From NCBI GenBank assembly GCA_000493945.1, contig AWNW01000011.1, forward strand, positions 47,727-70,902: a stretch of 23,176 bases of DNA, written 5' to 3'. Shown one piece after another: positions 16,900-23,176 of this stretch. A program made the position numbers and the translations under genes. Position 1 is the first letter of the stretch. The number at the start of each line of letters is the position of its first letter. Under the pieces are notes generated by a model. The model saw only the letters and a list, made by a program, of their open reading frames with translations, was not told the DNA's origin and made no database searches. The stretch is from Candidatus Hydrogenedens terephthalaticus JGI OTU-1. Its GTDB lineage: Bacteria; Hydrogenedentota; Hydrogenedentia; Hydrogenedentales; Hydrogenedentaceae.

Positions 16900-17001
16900 C
16901 CATAAAGGAAACTTTATACAAAGGACACAGAGAAGGTGGAGACGAAACAGGTTTCGCCCCTCCTTTGTGAACTCTGTGCAAAGTCTTTGCATCCTTTGTG
17001 G
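16900..17001. repeat. About 100-bp imperfect inverted repeat
   Basis: The left end CCATAAAGG matches the right end CCTTTGTGG inverted, ACAAAGGA and ACAGAG blocks recur on both arms in inverted order, and the centre CGAAAC-AG-GTTTCG (16943-16956) is a perfect stem. The vocabulary matches 12328-12380. It could fold as a long hairpin in DNA or RNA, like a small non-autonomous element, but I see no target-site duplication. Confidence 0.55.
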
Positions 17002-17030
17002 CTGAGAGATTTATCCACTTAAAAATACCC

Positions 17031-17055
17031 GAAGCGGGGACGCTTCAGCTACATT
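17031..17055. repeat. Short hairpin repeat with GGGA loop and GCTACATT tail
   Basis: GAAGCG (17031-17036) pairs perfectly with CGCTTC (17041-17046) around the loop GGGA, then A and GCTACATT. It is the partner of the element at 12392-12418: the stem sequence differs, but the GNRA-type loop and tail are kept. Confidence 0.5.
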
Positions 17056-17227
17056 GAACAAAATAATGCATGATGTTTTTTTTCATTCGTTTTTATTTAT
17101 GTCTATTCGTGGAATTCGTGGTTATGATTTTTTACTAATTTAAATCTATTCTACGAAGAGGAAAAGTAGCGTATGTCAAGTTGTGAGATATTCCCTCTCT
17201 TTGTTCATTCCTATTTTTGGTGTTCTT

Positions 17228-17244
17228 CATAGTTTAAAACTATG
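17228..17244. repeat. 17-bp perfect dyad CATAGTTT-A-AAACTATG
   Basis: Two 8-base arms face each other around one base in AT-rich non-coding DNA. A partial copy (CCATAGTTG) follows about 15 bases later. It may be an operator or a chance AT dyad. Confidence 0.35.
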
Positions 17245-17291
17245 TCTTACCTATGTACCATAGTTGTTCATCTAAATTTAATCTTTTTTAA

Positions 17292-17314
17292 GTGGTATAC
17301 CTTAGTGGTATACC
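17292..17314. repeat. Two direct copies of GTGGTATACC, 13 bp apart
   Basis: The copies at 17292-17301 and 17305-17314 each contain the palindrome GGTATACC and are spaced slightly more than one helix turn. The arrangement is typical of a two-site operator, but no adjacent gene starts here. Confidence 0.4.
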
Positions 17315-17524
17315 TGTTTTAAAAGCAGGGTGAGAGGAGTTTGTATTTCCCCGGAGTATCTAACTACCGGTCGGTATTGGGTGGATAATTTGTTATGCAA
17401 AATCATATCGAAAAAAAATGAATTCTTTAGAAGGGATTGGTCAGTTATCGGATAAGTTCTTTGCCAATACCGAAACGGTTCCCGAAAAAAAACAGATTCT
17501 TTTGTAGGTCGTCGGAGAATTTGA

Positions 17525-17902
17525 TTATTTTGCAAATTGCATATCTGAATATGATTTATCGTATAGGTTGCTTTGGAACTTGCTCCCATATTCCATTTCA
17601 TACCAGGAGTTAAATACATGGGCGTATCGGATTATCCAATCGTATGTGGCTTCGGTTCTAACATTTCTACCTTGCTTCTCGGATTCAATCCAGATATGCT
17701 TTTCTATTTCTAACTTCTGCAGGATATTTTTGTGCAGGACTTTGATGTGATTCGGTGAGAATTCACACAGACACCGTATCATTTCATCAATTATGTAGTT
17801 ATCGAGGGGAAAATTAACATGCTGGCGAAGATTACTTAAGAACAGTTCACGGTTACAACCTACGGATAAGAATGCTTTACCGTAGCAACATTCACTATCC
17901 AT
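17525..17902 (-). CDS. Small conserved-looking protein of unknown function
   Basis: The 125-residue protein starts at ATG 17902, with AAGGA just upstream and a near-consensus promoter (17960-17932) in front, which together make it a real gene. I do not recognise it. It looks soluble and mixed helical, with no signal peptide or membrane segment. The most distinctive part is HIWIESEKQGRNVRTEATYDWIIRYA at about residues 68-94, reminiscent of a W-I-E-S-E-K-x-G-R-D pattern with a later D-W-I seen in small bacterial proteins of unknown role. Two cysteines (C5, C6) sit at the N-terminus. It is a single-gene unit, AT-rich, beside the repeat island. A role cannot be given. Confidence 0.6.
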   Translation of the reverse strand: MDSECCYGKAFLSVGCNRELFLSNLRQHVNFPLDNYIIDEMIRCLCEFSPNHIKVLHKNILQKLEIEKHIWIESEKQGRNVRTEATYDWIIRYAHVFNSWYEMEYGSKFQSNLYDKSYSDMQFAK

Positions 17903-17931
17903 AAAATCCTTACTCCTTAATAAAAAATAAC

Positions 17932-17960
17932 ATTATAAAAACATGAATATAATTTATCAA
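17932..17960 (-). promoter_or_regulatory. Promoter of the small unknown gene
   Basis: On the minus strand TTGATA (17960-17955), exactly 17 bases and TATAAT (17937-17932) form a near-consensus promoter, with a leader of about 25 bases to ATG 17902 that contains the ribosome site. Confidence 0.7.
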
Positions 17961-18079
17961 ATTTCAATGTTAATTTCAACATATTTTGTAAATAATTTTT
18001 AAATATTTTACCATATTTTTTGAATGATTGTGTTTTATCTCTTTAAGTTATTGATAAACAGTATATTATGATATTTTTA

Positions 18080-19299
18080 TTATTGGGTTGTTTTTATGAT
18101 TTTATTGTTGAATTCTGCTATGCCTGCAATTTTTAATTGCCCTTTGTTGAGACTTACTTTAATTTTGATTTCTTTGAATAACTTAATTTTATTGAATAAA
18201 TCATTAATTTTTTTCGGGTCATGAAATTGCAACACATTTGATTCTGTAAAGACTGTAATTGCGTTATCAATTTCTGTAATAAGTTTTTCAGGTCTTATAT
18301 GCAATATCAGTGAGTAATTACCTTCATTTGGAGCAGGTTTATTTTTTATATGTTCTATTACTTGATTTTGTAATTCTTTGTTATTAGCAAATAGTAATGA
18401 ACCCTCTGCACATTGAATACGCAAATCTGTTTGAGAACTACCGATAAGAGGGATAATATATTCATTGGAATTGGAAGCAGGCAGAGCCTTATTTTTTTCT
18501 CCGAGTATAATAATAGTAGGGTCCATAATTGCCTGAACGATGTTTTCACACATATTGGGGTTTGTTTTTGCAATCACACAATACTTAGGTATAAAAGGAA
18601 TAATTTCGTCTGTATAGAAAGAATCCAATGCAATGTGAAATTCATTGTTAACAAAAGGCGAAAAGGATTTTATCCACTCCATAAAGGGAATTTCTGTTGG
18701 GTTGTCAGAAGGCAGGACAATGCTGGCTTTCGGTATAGTTTCAAAGGCACGGAACCATGTTTTGATCGGGACACCCGTGTTCAGAGAACAGGAAAAAAGT
18801 GCATCCGCCGGTTCCTGTAAGGGAGATGATACGACCTCTGTAAGTAAAACTGTCCATGGAGTTTCCATATCCGGGGTTATTTTTGTTTCACATTTAAGTG
18901 CTAATTGGTTTTGCATCAAGGTGAGATAGAAATGGATTTGAGAGAATAGCCCTTGAAAATCCTCCTGTTGCGGTGTAAAAGTTCCCCATGCTAAATGTTT
19001 TTCCTGATTTCTCATAAGTTCAGCCGCAAGGACTGTTTCCGTTTTCGCATTTCCCTTTTGTGTGATGGATTGAACCAATGTTTCACGATTGGGTGATAGG
19101 AGTAATATCCTTCCTTTACGGGCATAATACAATTTTTGTTCCGGTAGATACCGTAAGTTTAATCCACCTGCCCAATCTATTTCTATAGGTTGCGTCCAGG
19201 AATATAGATTCTCAATAACGCAACCAATGCGTGATAGGCGAACGATTAATAGGGCATCTTCAAATGTTTTCAGATCGTTTACAGAGAAATAGAAAAAGT
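18080..19299 (-). pseudogene. 3' part of a DUF3352-like gene, lacking its N-terminus at an inverted junction
   Basis: From the junction at 19299 the minus frame encodes about 405 residues (FFYFSVNDLKTFEDALLIVR to FNNKIIKTTQ). The remaining upstream part of the open frame (19300-19525) is antisense to another coding-like frame and is not part of the protein. The missing N-terminus is found at 22742-23081 on the plus strand. Joined in frame, the two make a 519-residue protein with a basic N-terminus, one membrane segment and a large beta-rich extracytoplasmic region, resembling DUF3352-type proteins. The segment shows no enzyme motif. Whether it is a real gene remnant or an assembly effect is open; the sequence itself has no internal stop or frameshift. 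Confidence 0.65.
19205..19299 (-). repeat. Internal copy of the 95-bp inverted repeat
   Basis: Its reverse complement is identical, base for base, to 23082-23176, the last 95 bases of the window. The match starts sharply at 19299 (pairing with 23082). Its other limit is unknown because the window ends. Confidence 0.97.
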
Positions 19300-20205
19300 T
19301 AGCAGATGAAAAAGCAGTTATTATCGCCTCTGAAAAGATGACATCTGATGAGGACTGGGAACCCTTAAAAAATGGTGAACTACTAATCATTACCGAGAAC
19401 CTCAAAATCAGTAAAAAGAATATAGTTCTAATAGATAAAATTCTCAAAGCCTTTATGAAAGCAAAATGGCCAAAGAATATAGACGACTTAATAAAAGGAA
19501 ACATGAGTGTAGAAAATTTATTCAATAGAGATTATTTAACAAAATATTTGAAAATACTTTTCTCTTCTAGTAATCCTAAAATCTGGAAAAAAGGAATAAC
19601 TATTGATAATAAAACTCTAAAGAAAAAACTGGATGAAAAAAATAGTTCTATACTTCTTTTTGGCTACAACGGAGGACCTGATGATGCTTACTGTGAATTA
19701 TGCATTGAAGAATCTCTGATTGATTTTTTGGTTGAGTGCAAAGTCATAAAAAATGACAGTAGTGGTAACAGTGGGAGATTTAATATACAAAATAGTTTAA
19801 GCCAATCTGTTGGTTACCTTTCTAATTACACGGTAGACTTTCTGGTTCTTCTTATTTTCGATACTTGTGAAAGTAGTGAAAAAATAAAAAAAAGAAATTA
19901 ACAAGGATTGGGATATAACTACTCCAGAATGTCGGTTTATTCATACGATAACTAATGAGTATGGAAATCTGTGTGTGGTGAGGATAAGAGAAAAAAAGAC
20001 TCTGAGCAACAGTCAAAATAATACATCTGAGAATTCCAATGAACAGAAATCTGAAATGCTGAATAATTCGGAGTCTAATGCTCAGAATAATGTGAATAAC
20101 AACCTACCTCAAAATGGAGAAACACAATTAAAACTTGTGCCATCCATAGTAGAAATTTTTTATCATAATGCCTATTTTTATCGAGAAAATAATGGTGAAT
20201 GCTAA
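19293..20205 (+). pseudogene. Broken restriction-endonuclease-like gene (5' cut, one frameshift)
   Basis: An open frame runs from just inside the inverted junction (about 19293) through ATG 19338 to a TAA at 19899-19901. The sense then resumes one frame later, at EINKDWDITTPECRFIHTITNEYGN, and ends at 20205. The switch must lie in the eight-A run 19886-19893, where one A too many would explain it. The joined product has about 300 residues. PDDAYCELCIEES...LVECKV (near 19677-19745) followed by QSVGYL...FLVLLIFD resembles a PD-(D/E)xK nuclease core, with E and K of ECK as the catalytic pair. The tail is Asn/Gln/Ser-rich. Coding-like residues continue upstream of ATG 19338 right up to 19300, so the 5' end may be lost at the junction. 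Alternatives are an assembly or indel error, or A8 slippage. Its AT-rich composition suggests transfer. The nuclease call is tentative. Confidence 0.5.
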
Positions 20206-20221
20206 GTAAATATAGTAAGTT

Positions 20222-20251
20222 TTGATATTAAAGCCTTTGGTAACATATGAT
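20222..20251 (+). promoter_or_regulatory. Possible promoter of the ceramidase-like fusion gene
   Basis: TTGATA (20222-20227), an 18-base spacer and TATGAT (20246-20251) match sigma-70 boxes well. The leader to ATG 20352 would be about 95 bases and includes TATCA-TTAG-TGATA, a short dyad just before the start. Confidence 0.4.
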
Positions 20252-20351
20252 ATTTCCTTTTAGAACTCTTTTTTGCCCAATTGTCTTATCTCTATTACAG
20301 TCGCTTATTGTTTATCATTAGTGATAGAATAAGGGATTATAAAGATGAGAA

Positions 20352-22733
20352 ATGACTATGAAAAATCGAAATATCTTTTTGTATAAAGTCTTTATTCTAT
20401 GTTTCATACTCTCTGTATTATTTCTGTATCCTTTTCATGCGGTGGCATTAAAAGCGGGGGCGGTTAAAGCGGAAATTACACCGGATTTAGGTGTGCCTTT
20501 GAATGGTTATGGAGCGAGATTAGGCAAAGGAGCGAGGGCAGTTCACGACCCTTTATGGGCTCATGTCCTTTATCTCGCTGATGATGAAACCGAATTATTT
20601 CTTATCAGTTTGGATTTGTGTGCTGTTGACCGTGAATTGAGAGAAAAAGTTATTGCGATGGCACCTGAGAATTTTCCGCCTCAAAATATTATCATGACAG
20701 CAACGCATACTCATAATGGTTTCGGGGGAATGTGTAAAAGTTATCCTATCCGTTTTGTTTCCGGCAGGTATATCCCTGAACTTGTAGAACGCACCGCACG
20801 GATTATCAGTCAGGCTCTTCGCGATGCAAAGGGGAAAGCACAAAATGCTGTGTTGGGTTATGGCAGTATTCAGCAAAACGATTTAACCTGTAATCGTCGT
20901 TATCCTGGGGGTCCGATGGACCCACAAATCGGTTTTATTGTGATTGAGGATGCAAACGGGAATGAGATTGCGATTATCGCTAATATGGCAGGGCATCCCA
21001 CATCTATAGGGGATGAAGATTTTTATTCCTTTTCATCTGATTATCCGGGATACTATTATCTTGAAATAGAAGCACTGGCTTCACCGGGTTGTGTCCCGTT
21101 TTTTCTAAACGGTGCCGAAGGAAATCAAACCATTCAATCCCCCGAACAAAGCTCCGGCTGGGCTCGAACTGAAAAAGTAGGGAGACTTTTAGCACAGCGT
21201 GTTTATGAAGCACAGAAGAATGTAACCCTGTCCGATGCAAAATTACAATTGACAGCACAAGAAATACTTTTGCCAATGAGTATTGCGACCTTTTTCCCGG
21301 AAAAGGTGCTGTTCCATTCGCTACATGTAAACGGATTGGCTATTTCTTTTTTCCCGGGGGAATTATGTGTGGAATTTGCCCTCCGACTTCGCGAGTATGC
21401 GTTAGGGGCAGGATATAAGACCCATTTTACGGTAGGTCTGGCTAATGATTATCTCGTGTATTTTGTCCCCAAACATCTTCTTTTTGATAAAACTTATGAG
21501 GCAGGGGCTCATTTCTTCGGACCTCAAGCTGAGAAATGGGTATTGAATACCTGTTTGTCTCTATTAGGGATAGAAAAGCCCGAATTACAAAATCCAACGG
21601 TTGATTTTCCTCAAATAGACAAGACAAATCAAGATATTTCTATTGTAAACCTATCAGGAACTTCTTACGAAAGAGGGTATGCACGAGGAAAATTTTCAAA
21701 GGAACAAATTCAGAAGCGATTTGAAGAGTTAATACAAAAACCTGTGCTGGAAGGACGATACCTGCCCGAAAAAGGTTTCTTTTCTTCTATCCCATCATAC
21801 TGGATAAATATGAGTTCTTTAATTTTGCCCGCTATGGCAATTAGTATTCGTCCATGGGCAAAGAAAATACATCCAGAGATAATTGATGAACTCATAGGCA
21901 TTTCGGATGGCGCAGAAATGCCTTTTGACAAAATCTGGCTACTACAAAATGCTATCAATTTACAGAATGCTCAATCATATAATCCGTTATTTGATACACC
22001 TCTATGTACTGCCATTGCTATTTTCGGGGAACGGGCAGGGGCAAAGGATGTCCTTGTTGCGCATACAGTTGACTGGGCAATCAATGAATTACCGGTTATA
22101 TTTCGACATCAACCTGCCAACGGAATAAATTTCATTGAAATTGGTTTCCCGTGGTTTGATGGGACAATATCTGGAATGAATAAAGACGGTATTGTATTAT
22201 CTATAACACGTGATGCCTCTATAAAAACAAACCTGTCGGAGGACACACTGGGTCCGGAGTTTACTGTGAAGCATATCTTGTCTACATGCAGCACCCTTGA
22301 ATCGGCAGTGGAAGAAGTGTCTAAAATAACTATCCAGCATACATATCACATTCTCCTGGCAGGCAAGAATAATAAAGGGAAATGGACTACACTCCTATTA
22401 CCAGCACCGAAACCGGAGGATACTCTTGCTCAGAACCTCTATAAACAGGGCGTCTTATTAGGTTGTGGTTCAATTGCAAATGCAACGGAAACTACGGTAA
22501 AAAGATACTCAAAACTATTAAAAAAATTGGAAGATGAACGAATTATCAGTACGGAAGAACTCAAAACGATTATGACATCCTTTGATAATCAGGATACTTC
22601 TCCTGCTCAAATATGGAACGAAAATAGCCGTTTGAGCGTAATCTTTGAACCGACAGAAAATAAAATCTGGCTATCTGTCAGGAATAACGACGGAAATCCT
22701 TCGGAATTTATACCTATAGAATCAGGGAATTGA
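20352..22733 (+). CDS. Neutral ceramidase-like domain fused to a C45/acyltransferase-like Ntn hydrolase
   Basis: The 793-residue exported protein has a basic start and signal peptide (residues about 3-32; ATG 20358 is an equally possible start). Residues 33-410 match the neutral/alkaline ceramidase family: KAEITPDLGVPLNGYG opening, zinc ligands probably H119/H121 in ATHTHNG, H215 in NMAGHPTS, and E337 in FFPGELCVEF. The catalytic Ser motif of true ceramidases (NGDVSPN) reads NGAEGNQT (253-260), so sphingolipid hydrolysis is not assured. Residues about 432-785 match the C45 peptidase/acyl-CoA:6-aminopenicillanate acyltransferase family: GTSYERGYARGKFSKEQI (436-453), likely nucleophile C552 in PLCTAIAIF, then VLVAHTVDW (567-575). 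Both domains act on amide bonds in related families. I infer a periplasmic enzyme for N-acyl amides. The DUF3352-like gene starts 8 bases after its stop, so they form an operon. Confidence 0.85.
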   Translation: MTMKNRNIFLYKVFILCFILSVLFLYPFHAVALKAGAVKAEITPDLGVPLNGYGARLGKGARAVHDPLWAHVLYLADDETELFLISLDLCAVDRELREKVIAMAPENFPPQNIIMTATHTHNGFGGMCKSYPIRFVSGRYIPELVERTARIISQALRDAKGKAQNAVLGYGSIQQNDLTCNRRYPGGPMDPQIGFIVIEDANGNEIAIIANMAGHPTSIGDEDFYSFSSDYPGYYYLEIEALASPGCVPFFLNGAEGNQTIQSPEQSSGWARTEKVGRLLAQRVYEAQKNVTLSDAKLQLTAQEILLPMSIATFFPEKVLFHSLHVNGLAISFFPGELCVEFALRLREYALGAGYKTHFTVGLANDYLVYFVPKHLLFDKTYEAGAHFFGPQAEKWVLNTCLSLLGIEKPELQNPTVDFPQIDKTNQDISIVNLSGTSYERGYARGKFSKEQIQKRFEELIQKPVLEGRYLPEKGFFSSIPSYWINMSSLILPAMAISIRPWAKKIHPEIIDELIGISDGAEMPFDKIWLLQNAINLQNAQSYNPLFDTPLCTAIAIFGERAGAKDVLVAHTVDWAINELPVIFRHQPANGINFIEIGFPWFDGTISGMNKDGIVLSITRDASIKTNLSEDTLGPEFTVKHILSTCSTLESAVEEVSKITIQHTYHILLAGKNNKGKWTTLLLPAPKPEDTLAQNLYKQGVLLGCGSIANATETTVKRYSKLLKKLEDERIISTEELKTIMTSFDNQDTSPAQIWNENSRLSVIFEPTENKIWLSVRNNDGNPSEFIPIESGN

Positions 22734-22741
22734 TATTTTTT

Positions 22742-23176
22742 ATGAGCGAAACCATGCGTGTATATAGTGGATTTGGGACGCGAAAGCGAAGACACAAAAG
22801 TGGTTTCTTGATGTTTTTATTTAAGTTATTTCTTCTAATTATTCTCCTTTTCTTCATCTGGTTCACATGGTCAACAAGGGATATATATCCTGTTGAACGA
22901 TTTATTCCTGCGGCACCTGCCTTTCAAGTTTTCAGTCCACAACTTATGCAAAATTACCAAACTCTTATCGAATCTCCTCTCTGGGAATTGGCAGAACCTT
23001 CTTCGGCGGTTCTTGAAGTAAAAAAAATGTTATCTGACCAACAACGAGTGCCTTTATGGATAATAAAGCATCTTATCTATGACTTTTTCTATTTCTCTGT
23101 AAACGATCTGAAAACATTTGAAGATGCCCTATTAATCGTTCGCCTATCACGCATTGGTTGCGTTATTGAGAATCTA
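22742..23176 (+). CDS. 5' part of the DUF3352-like membrane-anchored gene, cut by the window end
   Basis: ATG 22742 opens 145 codons that run off the window. The start is basic (RKRRHKSG), with one membrane segment at about residues 21-43 (FLMFLFKLFLLIILLFFIWFTW), then an extracytoplasmic region (PVERFIPAAPAFQVFSPQL). This is a type II signal anchor. The last 95 bases duplicate the start of the headless segment at 18080-19299 in inverted orientation and the same frame, so the full protein can be reconstructed (113 residues here plus about 406 there). It follows the ceramidase-like gene by 8 bases and is probably translated from the same mRNA; the ribosome site is weak. Function is unknown; DUF3352-type proteins are envelope proteins of uncertain role. 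Confidence 0.75.
   Translation, partial: MSETMRVYSGFGTRKRRHKSGFLMFLFKLFLLIILLFFIWFTWSTRDIYPVERFIPAAPAFQVFSPQLMQNYQTLIESPLWELAEPSSAVLEVKKMLSDQQRVPLWIIKHLIYDFFYFSVNDLKTFEDALLIVRLSRIGCVIENL
23082..23176 (+). repeat. Terminal copy of the 95-bp inverted repeat
   Basis: It is identical in reverse complement to 19205-19299. Immediately before it (up to 23081) the two sequences differ completely apart from trivial bases, so the boundary is sharp. The repeat probably continues past the window's end. Confidence 0.97.

Larger units (their letters stand above)
16746..17524. other. Non-coding repeat-rich stretch of about 780 bp
   Basis: I see no convincing gene here. The stretch holds a GC palindrome at 16848, a long imperfect inverted repeat at 16900-17001, a GNRA-loop hairpin at 17031, a TATTCGTGGAATTCGTGG phrase near 17104-17121, a 17-bp dyad at 17228 and a pair of GTGGTATACC boxes at 17292-17314. 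The part from 17302 to 17524 has an open minus-strand frame that I do not support as a gene. Confidence 0.6.

Noticed and set aside
17302..17619. 105-codon minus-strand frame overlapping the small unknown gene
   Set aside because: It overlaps a gene with good promoter and ribosome site by 95 bases, has no ribosome site of its own, and its composition looks random; a frameshifted extension is possible but unsupported.
19300..19525. 5' extension of the minus-strand frame at 18080-19525
   Set aside because: It is antisense to the coding-like endonuclease frame; the true N-terminus of the protein is at 22742-23081.

Overview
The window is about 23 kb of moderately AT-rich bacterial DNA, by eye near 40% GC. 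It looks like an uncultured, probably Gram-negative and anaerobic bacterium: lipoprotein-like and secreted envelope proteins, class III ribonucleotide reductase ancestry and Shine-Dalgarno starts are visible. No rRNA, tRNA or clade-specific marker is present, so I do not assign a phylum. The odd length, a gene cut at base 1, and an end that lies inside a repeated segment suggest this is a whole metagenomic or single-cell contig.

Layout. 1-1425 (-) is the 5' part of a membrane-anchored GH3-like protein. Divergent from it, 1649-3823 (+) encodes an ATP-cone protein that resembles anaerobic ribonucleotide reductase but lacks the glycyl-radical end. A small-ORF/intergenic stretch follows, then a very AT-rich AAA ATPase with a DUF4143-like C-terminus (4211-5665, +). 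From 16003 down to 5945 the genes all lie on the minus strand: an MBL-fold hydrolase, a LysM protein with a barrel-like N-terminal region, a second GH3-like protein, a secreted nuclease fused to a PDZ domain, and guaB-guaA (GMP synthesis). 16167-16745 (+) is a small DUF996-like membrane protein. 16746-17524 is a repeat-rich non-coding stretch, followed by a small unknown minus-strand gene with a near-consensus promoter (17525-17902). 18080-19299 (-) is a headless 3' part of a large DUF3352-like protein. 19300-20205 (+) is a broken, restriction-endonuclease-like gene. 20352-22733 (+) is a ceramidase-like/C45 acyltransferase-like fusion. 22742-23176 (+) is the 5' part of the same DUF3352-like gene whose 3' part lies at 18080-19299.

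The strongest structural signal is that last pair. The final 95 bases of the window are a perfect inverted copy of 19205-19299, in the same reading frame of the same gene. Joining 22742-23081 to the reverse complement of 18080-19299 gives one continuous frame of 519 codons. Either a roughly 3.8-kb segment is flanked by inverted repeats and can flip, or the contig has an inverted chimeric join at 19299/19300.

A second theme is enzyme-like proteins that have lost catalytic residues. One GH3 protein has lost the nucleophile position, another the KHFPGHG-type motif, and the reductase-like protein its radical domain. They sit beside intact housekeeping enzymes and genes for a LysM protein and a secreted nuclease. 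Two intergenic islands (12328-12475 and 16848-17130) share related repeat pieces, including hairpins with GNRA-type loops followed by the same GCTACATT tail.
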